DNA of 35,504 nt from Thermoplasmatota archaeon (GCA_030605515.1 JAUWIE010000063.1:1-35504), one strand, 5' to 3'. Shown: positions 23,784 to 32,116, counted from the stretch's first letter. Numbers and translations are program-made. The notes: generated by a model from the letters alone, not told the origin.

Positions 23784-24902
23784 ATGACTGATAAAATCTT
23801 AAAAGTTAAAAATGGGGATGTTGCCGGTTCAGTTAACGAGTTTTTGAAAGAACTGTTGAAGTCAGGCAAGGTTCATGCGTTGTTGGTTATGCAGGAGGTT
23901 CCGTCGAAAAAGATATCGTTTCCTGTGTTAATTTCTGATCCGGGTCAGTTAAATGCAAATGTTTTTGCTCCTGTTTTGCCTGTGTCAACAGCATCGATTG
24001 TTTCAAAGATAACGAAGTTTCAAGCTGCAGAGAAGCTGGTTGGCGTAGTGATGCATCCATGTCAGATTCGTGCGCTAGTTGAGCTGGTAAAATTGAATCA
24101 AGCCAGCTTGGAGAATATCGTTATTATTGGAGTGGATTGTTTGGGTACCTTTCCATTGAATATCTACACTGATTTCCCTGAAAAGAAGATACCTACACAG
24201 TTTATACTTGATGCATTTAAAAACAAAAGTAAGGAGGCTGAGAAGTATCTGCGTTCGGCGTGTCTTGTATGTAAAGATCCAGTTCCCGTGAATGCTGATA
24301 TTGTCCTTGGACTGTATGGTGCTGATATAGGTAAAGAAGTTTTTGTTGAGGTTTGTACTGATGCTGGTAAAAAACTGCTTGATGGTATAAAGCTTGATAG
24401 TAAGGATGTGAAAGGTCGTGAGAATGCAGTAAAAGTTGTCCGTGAAGATAAGGCAAATAAGCGTGATGAGTTTGTTAAAAAGAAAAGTTCATTGAAGGGC
24501 ATTAAGGTGTTGTCTGAGTTTTTTGACAAGTGTGTAAATTGTCATAACTGTATGAAGGCGTGTCCGATTTGTTATTGTAAAGAATGTTTGTTTGATTCAT
24601 CCGTGTTCGATGCTGAGGCGTATAAGTTCCTTCGAAAGGCAGAGAGCAAGGGTTTGTTTAAGATGCCGAATGATTCCATTCTTTTCCATCTGGGACGGAT
24701 GAATCATATGATTCTTTCATGTGTAGAGTGTGGGCTGTGCGAGCAGGCATGTCCAAGTGATATTCTATTGATGGATGTGTTTATCCCTGCTGCTGAAAGT
24801 GCGCAGAAAGAGTTTGATTATCATCCAGGAAAAGATCCTGAGGAGAAGATCCCAATGGTTGTCTATCAAGAGGATGAGTATGTGGAAGTAGGGGAAGCAT
24901 AA
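23784..24902 (+). CDS. FrhB/FdhB-like flavin and iron-sulfur oxidoreductase subunit
   Basis: A 372-aa protein of the coenzyme F420 hydrogenase/dehydrogenase beta-subunit superfamily. The middle contains the conserved GVVMHPCQIRALVELVKL and VIIGVDCLGTFP segments and a Cys-rich ACLVCKDP. Two [4Fe-4S] motifs follow: CVNCHNCMKACPICYC (about 250-265) and CVECGLCEQACP (about 313-324). Family members bind FAD and react with F420, or serve as electron-input subunits next to Hdr and formate dehydrogenase in anaerobes. Whether this one uses F420, NAD(P)H or a protein partner is not decidable. It sits between mvhD and the duplicated hdrC, with only 1 base to the latter, so it is part of the complex. Confidence 0.85.
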   Translation: MTDKILKVKNGDVAGSVNEFLKELLKSGKVHALLVMQEVPSKKISFPVLISDPGQLNANVFAPVLPVSTASIVSKITKFQAAEKLVGVVMHPCQIRALVELVKLNQASLENIVIIGVDCLGTFPLNIYTDFPEKKIPTQFILDAFKNKSKEAEKYLRSACLVCKDPVPVNADIVLGLYGADIGKEVFVEVCTDAGKKLLDGIKLDSKDVKGRENAVKVVREDKANKRDEFVKKKSSLKGIKVLSEFFDKCVNCHNCMKACPICYCKECLFDSSVFDAEAYKFLRKAESKGLFKMPNDSILFHLGRMNHMILSCVECGLCEQACPSDILLMDVFIPAAESAQKEFDYHPGKDPEEKIPMVVYQEDEYVEVGEA

Positions 24903-24903
24903 T

Positions 24904-25563
24904 ATGGATGTGATTGACTCCCGTAAGGTCGACCAAAATTTCAAGTTTCAGATAGCTAGTGAAGAAGGTGGAGAGGGAATCTTGAAATGTTTTGCATGTG
25001 GGTCATGTACAGCGCGGTGTCCTGAGATGGATGTGAAACCTGAATGGAATCCTCGTGTAATTATCCGGAAGGCGTTGCTGGGTTTAAAAGAGGAGGTGTT
25101 GTCAAGTGAGTTTATTTGGATTTGCAGTGCGCATTACCGCTGTCTGGAAAAATGTCCCCAGGGCGTCAATGTCAAAGAGGTCATGAATGCGGTTCGTAAT
25201 GCACGACTACTTGAAGAACAAACTGAGGATGCAACAGGGAAAATTGCAAAGAAGGTGCTTGATCTTGATTTCAAATATAAGATTGTTACTGATGAGTCTG
25301 GGAAAGACTTGTATGAATGTTTTTCATGTGGGACATGCACAGCAGGTTGTCCAGAGCGAGAGCTTGATCCTTTATATTCACCGCGGAAAGTTATTAAAAA
25401 TGTGTTGCTGGGGATGAAGGATTCCGTGTTTTCTAATAAGTTTGTTGAGATTTGTTCAACACATCATCGGTGTTTTACACAGTGTCCGCAAGGCGTTGAG
25501 ATTCCAAAGTTGATGAATGCGATAAAAAAAATTGCAGAAAGAGAAGGATACAGGAGACCGTAG
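24904..25563 (+). CDS. Internally duplicated HdrC-like protein with Cys-to-His change in one cluster of each repeat
   Basis: A 219-aa protein built of two HdrC-like units with a 110-residue period. Each has a complete first [4Fe-4S] motif (C29/C32/C35/C39 and C139/C142/C145/C149). In the second motif, the second cysteine of canonical CxxCxxCxxxCP is histidine in both units: C74, H77, C80, C84 (CSAHYRCLEKCPQG) and C184, H187, C190, C194 (CSTHHRCFTQCPQG). This may give a His-ligated or three-iron cluster with shifted potential. The doubling parallels the tandem HdrA-HdrA encoded next. There is no transmembrane segment, so it is soluble. Confidence 0.88.
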   Translation: MDVIDSRKVDQNFKFQIASEEGGEGILKCFACGSCTARCPEMDVKPEWNPRVIIRKALLGLKEEVLSSEFIWICSAHYRCLEKCPQGVNVKEVMNAVRNARLLEEQTEDATGKIAKKVLDLDFKYKIVTDESGKDLYECFSCGTCTAGCPERELDPLYSPRKVIKNVLLGMKDSVFSNKFVEICSTHHRCFTQCPQGVEIPKLMNAIKKIAEREGYRRP

Positions 25564-25570
25564 AATAGTT

Positions 25571-28500
25571 ATGGCGAAGAAATCTGAAATGGTTGGAGCA
25601 GTTGCTGTTGTCGGCGGTGGGATTGCTGGTGTGCAGTCATCACTTGATCTTGCAGATATGGGTTTTAAGGTTTATCTGTTGGAGAAGTCACCGGCGATTG
25701 GTGGGGTGATGGCTCAGCTGGATAAAACGTTTCCAACAAATGACTGTTCAATGTGTATATTATCCCCGAAGCTTGTTGATTGCGTACGTCATGCAAATAT
25801 CAAGTTATTTACAAATACGGAAGTGAAGAAAATTGAAGGGAAACCTGGAAACTTTGTTGTCAAGGCATTAAAGAAACCCAGGTATGTTGACTTGGAGAAA
25901 TGTACGTCATGTGGTGATTGTGAAGAGGTTTGTCCAATTAAACTTCCGAACACGTTTGAACAGGGACTGTCTGATCGGAAAGCAATCTATAAACTGTATC
26001 CTCAGGCGATTCCAAATGCATATGTAATTGATAAAGAGGGTGACGGGGAGCATCGTGGCTGCGTTGATTGTATGAAATGTGTGGATGCATGTAAGGTTGG
26101 TGCGATTAACCATGATGAGAAACCAGAGAACCTTAAGTTTGATGTCGGTGCGGTGATTGTTGCAGCTGGTTCTAAGCCGTTTAACCCAATAATTAAACCT
26201 GAGTTTGGGTACAAACAATATAAGAATGTGATGACAAGCATAGAGTTTGAACGAGTACTTTCAGCATCTGGCCCCTTTGAAGGAAAGGTTATACGTCCAA
26301 GTGATAAGAAGCCGCCAAAGAAAATCGCGTGGGTTCATTGCGTGGGATCTCGTGATAAATCTGTAGAACATGAATATTGCTCTTCGATGTGTTGTATGTA
26401 TACAGCAAAAGAGGCAGTAATTGCAAAAGAGCACGATGCAGATGTTGAGCCGACCGTGTTCTATATTGATGTTCGTTCGTTTGGTAAGGATTTTGATAAA
26501 TATATTGATCGGGCAAAAAAAGAGCATGGGTTACGATACGTTAGATCAAGGATTTCTGAGATAATGGAGGATCCAAAGACAGAGGATCTTGTTATAAGAT
26601 ATGAGGATGACTCAGGGGAGTTAAAAGAGGAGATGTTTAATCTTGTTGTGTTATCTGTTGGTCTTTGTATTGCTGAAGAACAGCGTGATGAGTTGATTGA
26701 GCAGTTAGGTTTTGAAGTAAATGAGTTTGGTTTTGTTCAAACATGTCCTGATGACCCGGTCGTATTGCGTCCTGGAGTTTTTGTCGCTGGTTCATTTCTG
26801 GAGCCGCAGGCGATCCCTGAGAGTGTGATGCAGGCTTCTGCTGCAGCGGCGAATGCTGCTGCATTGTTGAAGGATGCTAGAGGGACCCTAGTTAAAGAGA
26901 AGCAGTATCCAGCGGAGCGTGATGTTTCTGGTGAGAAACCACGGGTTGGTGTGTTTGTCTGTCATTGCGGCATTAACATAGGTGGATATGTTGATGTCCC
27001 AGCAGTTGTTAAATTTGCAGAATCTCTTGATGACGTAGTATATGCTGAGGCAAATTTGTATACGTGTTCTGAGGATACACAGAAGAGGATAGTTGATGCA
27101 ATTAAGAAACATAATTTGAATAGGATTATAGTAGCAGCATGTACACCACGAACACATGAGCCGTTGTTTCAGAAGAGTCTTCGTGAAGCAGGACTTAATC
27201 CTCATCTTTTTGAGATGACAAATATCCGTGAACAATGCTCATGGGTTCATATGGATAAGTTCAAGGATGCTACGGAGAAGGCGAAACAGCTGGTTGCAAT
27301 GACTGTTGCAAAAACCCGTTTTCTACAGCCGATTCAGGAAGCAGAAATTCCAGTTATACAAAAAGCATTGGTTATAGGTGGTGGGATTGCTGGTATGACC
27401 GCTGCTTTGTCACTTGCGGATCAGGGTTATGAAACAGTACTCGTTGAAAAAGAACCAGTACTTGGTGGCTATCTAAACAAAGTGTATTATACAGTTGATG
27501 GTGTCGACATCGATCAGCTACTGAAGAAGACGGTGGAGAAAGTTCAGAACCATAATCTCATAAAAGTGTATACAGGTTCATCACTGGAGAGTCTGAAAGG
27601 GTATGTTGGGAGTTATGAGTCTGAGATTAAAACATCAAAAGGAACAGTAAAGTTTAGCCATGGTGTGGTTGTTGTTACAGTTGGCGCTAGTGAATATAAA
27701 CCAAATTCGTATCTTTACGGTAAAAATCTGCAGGTGCTGACACAGTTGGAATTGGAAAAAAAACTGAGTGACTGCCAGCAGGATGATATCCATGATGGCG
27801 ATACGTTTGTGATGATTCAGTGTGTTGAGTCACGAGATGAAAAAAGACCTTATTGCAGCCGTATCTGTTGCATGCAAGCAGTGAAAAATGCGATCAGAAT
27901 TAAAGAATTAAGCCCGAAGGCTGAAGTTTTTGTGTTGTATCGTGACTTAATGACATATGGGTTTAAAGAGAAATTCTATAAGGATGCCCGGATGAAGGGT
28001 GTGATGTTTCTACAGTATGATGCAGAAAAAAAACCTATAGTTGATACAAAAGATGGGTTGATGGTTAAGTTTTTTGAGCCGATGCTTCAAAAAAAGTTGG
28101 AGATACCAACAGATACGCTCGTGCTTTCTACTGGTTTGCAGCCTAATCTTGATAACCTAGTTATTGCGCAGATGTTGAAGGTACCGATGAATGATGATGG
28201 GTTCTTTTTAGAGGCACATGTGAAACTACGACCTGTTGATTTCTCCACTCGTGGGGTGTTTGTCGCAGGAAACTGTCATACACCAAAGTTTATTTCTGAG
28301 TCGATCTATCAGGCACAGGCAGCTGCAGCACGTGCGGCGACAATTCTTGCGCAGCCGAAGCTTACAGCAGAGCCAAATATTGCAGTTGTTGATGAAGATC
28401 TTTGTTGTGGCTGTAAGACATGTATTGCAGTATGTCCATATAACGCAATTGACTTGACAGAAGATATAAAAAATGGTAATGTTTCAAACATAAATGAGGG

Positions 28501-28609
28501 GTTGTGTCAGGGCTGTGGAACATGTGTAAGCGCGTGTCCATCTAGTGCGATTCAGCAACGTGGATTTAAGGATAAACAAATTCTCCCTATTCTTGATGAA
28601 ATAGTCTAA
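25571..28609 (+). CDS. hdrA: Tandem HdrA-HdrA fusion protein
   Basis: A 1012-aa protein from the ATG at 25571 (the frame is open further upstream but overlaps the preceding gene). Its first HdrA, about 1-455, starts directly at the FAD motif VVGGGIAGVQ, has the inserted ferredoxin (C111/C114/C117/C121) and a second Cys cluster CVDCMKCVDAC (164-174), but lacks the usual N-terminal and C-terminal HdrA domains. Its second HdrA, from about 457 (RVGVFVCHCGINIGG), has those domains, a Rossmann motif near 598 and two terminal ferredoxin motifs (near 945 and 978), but no inserted ferredoxin. The halves thus complement each other. This intact tandem is the internal reference showing that the 17326-23311 genes are a split version. 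It ends the operon. Confidence 0.93.
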   Translation: MAKKSEMVGAVAVVGGGIAGVQSSLDLADMGFKVYLLEKSPAIGGVMAQLDKTFPTNDCSMCILSPKLVDCVRHANIKLFTNTEVKKIEGKPGNFVVKALKKPRYVDLEKCTSCGDCEEVCPIKLPNTFEQGLSDRKAIYKLYPQAIPNAYVIDKEGDGEHRGCVDCMKCVDACKVGAINHDEKPENLKFDVGAVIVAAGSKPFNPIIKPEFGYKQYKNVMTSIEFERVLSASGPFEGKVIRPSDKKPPKKIAWVHCVGSRDKSVEHEYCSSMCCMYTAKEAVIAKEHDADVEPTVFYIDVRSFGKDFDKYIDRAKKEHGLRYVRSRISEIMEDPKTEDLVIRYEDDSGELKEEMFNLVVLSVGLCIAEEQRDELIEQLGFEVNEFGFVQTCPDDPVVLRPGVFVAGSFLEPQAIPESVMQASAAAANAAALLKDARGTLVKEKQYPAERDVSGEKPRVGVFVCHCGINIGGYVDVPAVVKFAESLDDVVYAEANLYTCSEDTQKRIVDAIKKHNLNRIIVAACTPRTHEPLFQKSLREAGLNPHLFEMTNIREQCSWVHMDKFKDATEKAKQLVAMTVAKTRFLQPIQEAEIPVIQKALVIGGGIAGMTAALSLADQGYETVLVEKEPVLGGYLNKVYYTVDGVDIDQLLKKTVEKVQNHNLIKVYTGSSLESLKGYVGSYESEIKTSKGTVKFSHGVVVVTVGASEYKPNSYLYGKNLQVLTQLELEKKLSDCQQDDIHDGDTFVMIQCVESRDEKRPYCSRICCMQAVKNAIRIKELSPKAEVFVLYRDLMTYGFKEKFYKDARMKGVMFLQYDAEKKPIVDTKDGLMVKFFEPMLQKKLEIPTDTLVLSTGLQPNLDNLVIAQMLKVPMNDDGFFLEAHVKLRPVDFSTRGVFVAGNCHTPKFISESIYQAQAAAARAATILAQPKLTAEPNIAVVDEDLCCGCKTCIAVCPYNAIDLTEDIKNGNVSNINEGLCQGCGTCVSACPSSAIQQRGFKDKQILPILDEIV

Positions 28610-28790
28610 AATATTATTACATTACTTTTCATTATTTGTTAGTTTCTGCTGTTTTTATGTGGTGATTTAATTATGCTTTTATTAGAATCATCAATATTTC
28701 AAATAAAAAAATTTCCTAAAGAGGCATTAATTATCCAAAAAATTATTATATTAATTGCTCATATTATATAATTGAATAGAAGGGCTTATC

Positions 28791-29003
28791 ATGGAAGAAA
28801 TTCTATACAATATAAACATACACAAAGATAAAGACTTATTTCTTGGAGAAGTTTATTCAGATATAGAGGGAGCAAAAGAGTTTAAAAACCATAAAATCGA
28901 GACATTACTAAAAGACATTATTCTTGATATGCAACTAAGCCAAGATACATTTTCAGATAGAGCTATAGAATTTACAGAAAATAAAGGAGAAAAACTTCTT
29001 TAA
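28791..29003 (+). CDS. Small acidic hypothetical protein (70 aa)
   Basis: A charged soluble protein (MEEILYNINIHKDKD, later TFSDRAIEFTENKGEK) with no cysteine motif, signal or membrane segment. A weak GAAGGG Shine-Dalgarno precedes the ATG and an AT-rich TATA-like ATTATATAAT lies at 28763-28772. It is converging on pop5. No family is recognised; it could be a monocistronic small regulatory or partner protein, or a chance frame. Confidence 0.5.
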   Translation: MEEILYNINIHKDKDLFLGEVYSDIEGAKEFKNHKIETLLKDIILDMQLSQDTFSDRAIEFTENKGEKLL

Positions 29004-29054
29004 TTTTTTGTTATTAAGAAGAATAAATTATCCATAAATGAGAAACCACGTATT

Positions 29055-29378
29055 TTAGTTCATATGTTTTTTAGTTAAAGCTTTTATTGTACCAGATGTT
29101 CCTAGTGTTTCAATCATTACTTTCTTTGATGAAATCATCTTTATGGAGTTCAATAGTTTTATTGTACTATCTTTTTCAATATGGTTACATCTTATTATCC
29201 CATTTACTCCATTGAATCTAATAAGTCGAATGCCCATTTCTTTACAGTTTTTTCCAAAAATTTTTTTGCATTTATTTTGAATCTCAGAGATTATATCAAA
29301 TCTATCAAAATTTGCATCATTTGAGGGTTTGATAATAAACCCGATATATCTACGTCGTCTACCCTCTTTAACTACAAT
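29055..29378 (-). CDS. rnp2: RNase P protein component Pop5, apparent ATT start
   Basis: Protein subunit of archaeal RNase P, which trims tRNA 5' ends. The frame reads RRRRYIGFIIKPSN at the N-terminus, GIRLIRFNGVNGIIRCNH in the middle and the Pop5 signature ETLGTSGTIKAL near the C-terminus. The first ATG (29235-29237) would delete 47 residues, including the conserved RRRYIGF strand. Upstream the frame is open to a TAA two codons before ATT at 29376-29378, with no ATG, GTG or TTG. A GAGGTG Shine-Dalgarno lies 6 bases before that ATT. I place the start there, giving 107 aa, normal for the family. The gene follows PCNA by 31 bases on the same strand. Confidence 0.85.
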   Translation of the reverse strand: MVVKEGRRRRYIGFIIKPSNDANFDRFDIISEIQNKCKKIFGKNCKEMGIRLIRFNGVNGIIRCNHIEKDSTIKLLNSIKMISSKKVMIETLGTSGTIKALTKKHMN

Positions 29379-29384
29379 AGATTA

Positions 29385-29390
29385 CACCTC
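29385..29390 (-). promoter_or_regulatory. Shine-Dalgarno GAGGTG deciding the ATT start of pop5
   Basis: On the minus strand GAGGTG, TAATCT, then ATT. The in-frame TAA between the motif and ATT excludes any earlier start. Confidence 0.65.
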
Positions 29391-29409
29391 AAAAAAACTA
29401 ATTTTTTTT

Positions 29410-30147
29410 TTAATCTGATTCAATACGAGGTGCAAGTAGATATGTTACATGTCCTTTTTTATCAGCGATATCAAATTCAACCCTTGTAGGGTTATCATTT
29501 CCAAGCATAATTGTTATCGGATCTTCACCTTTGATAGATTTTATCATATTGCTAAAGTAATCTATTGAAAACAGACTTCTACATTTACTTGATGCATTTA
29601 ATTCAATTAGTAAATCTTTAGGTAGCTTGAGATTCACGGTGTCTGTATCACCCTCAGCGCATAACTCAAAGTTATCCTTATTTATGGTGAGTGCTAAATG
29701 ATCAGAAACAGCTTCAGAGGCACGAACACCTTGATTAAGTTCAGATGCTCTGATAATTACCTTTCCAGGAAGGTCAAGATTTGGCATCTTAGGATCAGGC
29801 ATACCTGCAGTATCAATTAGTCCCATACGTCTCACAAGATTACCTATTTTTACAATTAATCGATTTGATTCATCATCAAACTCTAATGAAACTGTGTCAC
29901 CTGAGCTTGAAAGACGCATTATTCCACCTAATTTATTCATGTCAATTCCAAGTTCCATATTCTCTGCTTTGTATTCCTCAAAAGCCTTACTGTTCACATG
30001 TAAATCAACCATTGCTACATGTGCAGGATCAACTGCTCTTAAAGAAATACCTTTGTTAGTTATATTGAATTTTACTTCATTTACTAATGGAGATGTAACA
30101 TCGATTATACCTTTTAGTACTTCTGATTTTACCTTTGCATTAAACAT
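29410..30147 (-). CDS. pcn: DNA polymerase sliding clamp (PCNA)
   Basis: A 245-aa ring-forming clamp that tethers DNA polymerase, ligase and other PIP-box proteins to DNA. The N-terminal FNAKVKSEVLKGIIDVTSPLV, the GISLRAVDPAHVAMVDLHV segment, the interdomain loop around MPDPKMPNLDLP and the C-terminal YLLAPRIESD are all diagnostic, and length is typical. The strong GGGGAGGAT Shine-Dalgarno is about 7 bases from the ATG. Downstream on the same strand is pop5; upstream are a secreted protein, TFS and a Nudix gene, a common kind of archaeal information-processing neighbourhood. Confidence 0.97.
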   Translation of the reverse strand: MFNAKVKSEVLKGIIDVTSPLVNEVKFNITNKGISLRAVDPAHVAMVDLHVNSKAFEEYKAENMELGIDMNKLGGIMRLSSSGDTVSLEFDDESNRLIVKIGNLVRRMGLIDTAGMPDPKMPNLDLPGKVIIRASELNQGVRASEAVSDHLALTINKDNFELCAEGDTDTVNLKLPKDLLIELNASSKCRSLFSIDYFSNMIKSIKGEDPITIMLGNDNPTRVEFDIADKKGHVTYLLAPRIESD

Positions 30148-30222
30148 GTTTATAATCCTCCCCAGGATTCTTTCACTCTTAAAATAAATAATGCAATTGA
30201 TGTTTATAACTATGACGGTATT

Positions 30223-30915
30223 TTAACTTAGAATTGTTGGTTTACATCTAGCAAACATTGTATAACCGGAAAAACCTGTTTTAATACCAAAACCAAGAAG
30301 GGAAAAATGACCAATCCAACCCTTATAACCAATGAAACCAACAGCTGTTACTCTATGAGGTCCTTCAAAAGTTTTAGTTTCATTTCCTCCCTCTGTTAAT
30401 GAAAGAAGAGGGGTGATCTCGGTATAAGCTGTTTCATCATTTGGATATCTACAAAATATTGTAGGTAATATTAATGGTGGCCGGAAATAAGGTGGTAACA
30501 AAGGAAACAGTTTAATTTTTCTAAGAGTAAATGGCTGTAATTTTATTTTAATATTTGTCTTAAAATGAAGCCCTCTCCCACGTGACTTAATCTTAGATAC
30601 AATACCAAAAATTCCATTTGAGTTATTACCAATTTTTAGTAACTTTTGTAGTTCAACATCATTTTCTAAAAGTTCGTCACATTTATCAGCAATAGCCTCT
30701 CCTATATCCTGTCCCATCTTTAGCGATAGATCAATCTGAATCGGTGTTATGGATCCGTCAAAGTCATGACGATAAATAGTTATTGTTTTAACCTGGCTTT
30801 CTCCTTTTGTAGAAGAATCATCCTGAACAGAGGCAATAGATAAAGATGTAAACCCTGATATCATAAAAATTAATACAATAAAGGTAGCACCAACTTTTTT
30901 AATTGTCCTGTTCAT
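30223..30915 (-). CDS. Secreted hypothetical protein with signal peptide
   Basis: A 230-aa protein with the signal sequence MNRTIKKVGATFIVLIFMIS and a likely cleavage site after SLSIASVQ near residue 30. The mature region has an acidic helical part (DIGEAIADKCDELLENDVELQ, about 90-110), a basic stretch, then proline-rich FPLLPPYFRPPLILP, and a Gly-rich C-terminus (GFIGYKGWIGHFSLLGFG) that could be a beta structure. It has a few Cys, no anchor and no known domain. AGGGGAA precedes the ATG. Its place between TFS and PCNA is not functionally informative. Confidence 0.65.
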   Translation of the reverse strand: MNRTIKKVGATFIVLIFMISGFTSLSIASVQDDSSTKGESQVKTITIYRHDFDGSITPIQIDLSLKMGQDIGEAIADKCDELLENDVELQKLLKIGNNSNGIFGIVSKIKSRGRGLHFKTNIKIKLQPFTLRKIKLFPLLPPYFRPPLILPTIFCRYPNDETAYTEITPLLSLTEGGNETKTFEGPHRVTAVGFIGYKGWIGHFSLLGFGIKTGFSGYTMFARCKPTILS

Positions 30916-30995
30916 ATATAAATTCCCCTTAAGTTCTGTAATTTCCGTATTTAATTTAGTTAATATATTAAATTATTAATATTTAAGATTTTCCC

Positions 30996-31298
30996 CTATT
31001 GTTCTCTCCACTTAAAACCACACTTGGTACAAGTAAAAAACCTAGTCTCAGGCTCATCACTACCTCTCATTTGCCTTAATATCCAAAAAGCCTCATTATT
31101 ACCACATTTGGAACAAGGTACCTTAGCCTTTGGAAGAATATCAATTTTATCTTTATCTTCAATGATAGTAACTTCCTTTTTTATTTGTTTGCTAATAACT
31201 ACATTCTTACCTTTCTTCTTTTTTTCAAACCCACATTTATTACAAACAATAGATTCTCCTCTTGGATACATCAACACTTTACATTTAGGACAAAACAT
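30996..31298 (-). CDS. tfs: Transcription factor S (TFIIS-like RNA cleavage factor)
   Basis: Archaeal TFS stimulates transcript cleavage by backtracked RNA polymerase. The product has an N-terminal zinc ribbon MFCPKC...CNKC and a C-terminal zinc ribbon PCSKCGNNEAFW...CTKCGFKW, with the catalytic hairpin RGSDEPETRFF carrying the essential Asp-Glu pair. I choose the ATG at 31296-31298 (MFCPKC, 100 aa), where family members begin. A GTG four codons earlier overlaps the Nudix gene end and leaves no room for a Shine-Dalgarno. It is adjacent to the Nudix gene and probably co-transcribed. Confidence 0.93.
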   Translation of the reverse strand: MFCPKCKVLMYPRGESIVCNKCGFEKKKKGKNVVISKQIKKEVTIIEDKDKIDILPKAKVPCSKCGNNEAFWILRQMRGSDEPETRFFTCTKCGFKWREQ

Positions 31299-31299
31299 A

Positions 31300-31701
31300 T
31301 CACACTTCACTTCCTATAGCATCTTTTAATATATCTTCATGATCAAATGATAGATCAGGTAACTGCTTTAAGCTAAAAAACTTTACATCTGATGCATCAT
31401 CACCGCTCTTTAGCACCCCACTCTCAATTTTCAAACGATAAGCAACAGTAACCGAGTGGCCTCTAGGATCTCTTGCAGGATCTGAATAAACACCTATAAG
31501 CTCCATTATTTTTGTCTTCAAATTTGTTTCCTCAAACACCTCTCTTATCACCGCATCCTCAGTTTTTTCACCATATTCAACAAATCCACCAGGAAACGCC
31601 CACTTTCCTTTAAAAGGAGATATCTTTCTTTTAATCAAAAGAACTTCTTTATCTTTTACTATAATTCCATCAACTGTCAACTTAGGCGATTTATACCTCA
31701 T
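31300..31701 (-). CDS. Nudix hydrolase (ADP-ribose/NDP-sugar pyrophosphatase-like)
   Basis: The Nudix box is clear: GGFVEYGEKTEDAV followed by IREVFEETNL, with the REVFEE metal-binding core intact and the usual Gly after EE replaced by Thr. SPFKGKWAFPGG before the box and YSDPARDPRGHSVT after it are typical of ADP-ribose pyrophosphatases and 8-oxo-dGTPase-like members. It hydrolyses a nucleoside diphosphate linked to another group; the substrate is unproven. The ATG at 31699-31701 is preferred over a TTG three codons earlier. No good Shine-Dalgarno is seen, and TTAAATATTAAATA about 30 bases upstream fits a leaderless start. Its stop overlaps the longer TFS reading. Confidence 0.9.
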   Translation of the reverse strand: MRYKSPKLTVDGIIVKDKEVLLIKRKISPFKGKWAFPGGFVEYGEKTEDAVIREVFEETNLKTKIMELIGVYSDPARDPRGHSVTVAYRLKIESGVLKSGDDASDVKFFSLKQLPDLSFDHEDILKDAIGSEV

Positions 31702-31796
31702 TAAATCCAAAGAATAAAGTTGGCTGTATTTAATATTTAATAAAAAATACTCTATTGATTTGATTTATTAATTACTAACTGGATAATTGTTTGAAG

Positions 31797-31958
31797 CTAT
31801 CTCTTTAACCTTGACATAGATTCCCAAAAAGAGGGCAACTCTTTTTGTAATTCAGATTTCCAATTATAAAATGTTTGATCATCAATAAATCCATCTTTTT
31901 TAATATTATGAAAAAATTTCGAACGATTTTTCTTTTGTATCCCTTCAATGTTATCCAC
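31797..31958 (-). CDS. 53-aa basic hypothetical protein, GTG start
   Basis: GTG at 31956-31958 and TAG at 31797-31799. A good Shine-Dalgarno AGGAAGGGA stands about 6 bases before the GTG. The product is charged and helical (NRSKFFHNIKKDGFIDDQ, then FYNWKSELQKELPSFWES) with two Trp and no Cys. The FIDDQTFYNWK part looks like a small folded helical domain. No family is recognised. The ribosome binding site and amino-acid composition argue that it is real. Confidence 0.5.
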   Translation of the reverse strand: MDNIEGIQKKNRSKFFHNIKKDGFIDDQTFYNWKSELQKELPSFWESMSRLKR

Positions 31959-32093
31959 TTATTTTCCCTTCCTGTTTGTTAGAAATATAAGAATAAATTC
32001 AGGCTTTATGTATCTTTTTTGCAGGTGAATATGTAAATGAATATGTAGAAAACATATTTAATAAAATAAGTTGTAGTAAATTACAAAAATGAG

Positions 32094-32102
32094 TAATATA
32101 TT
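32094..32102 (+). promoter_or_regulatory. TATA box in front of the tRNA 5' half
   Basis: TAATATATT centred 19 bases before the tRNA-like sequence at 32117, close to the distance seen for the intact tRNA-Thr at 5243. Confidence 0.5.
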
Positions 32103-32116
32103 CCAACTTTCCAAAA

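Noticed and set aside
25532..25570. Longer N-terminal reading of the last HdrA-HdrA gene
   Set aside because: It overlaps the duplicated hdrC coding sequence and adds no conserved residues; the ATG at 25571 fits the start of the Rossmann fold. An in-frame ATA at 25565 is possible but not needed.
13916..28609. Possible methanogenesis or hydrogenase locus
   Set aside because: No Mcr, no MvhA/MvhG, no H-cluster or [NiFe] motif is found among the products, so HdrB's disulfide is left unassigned.
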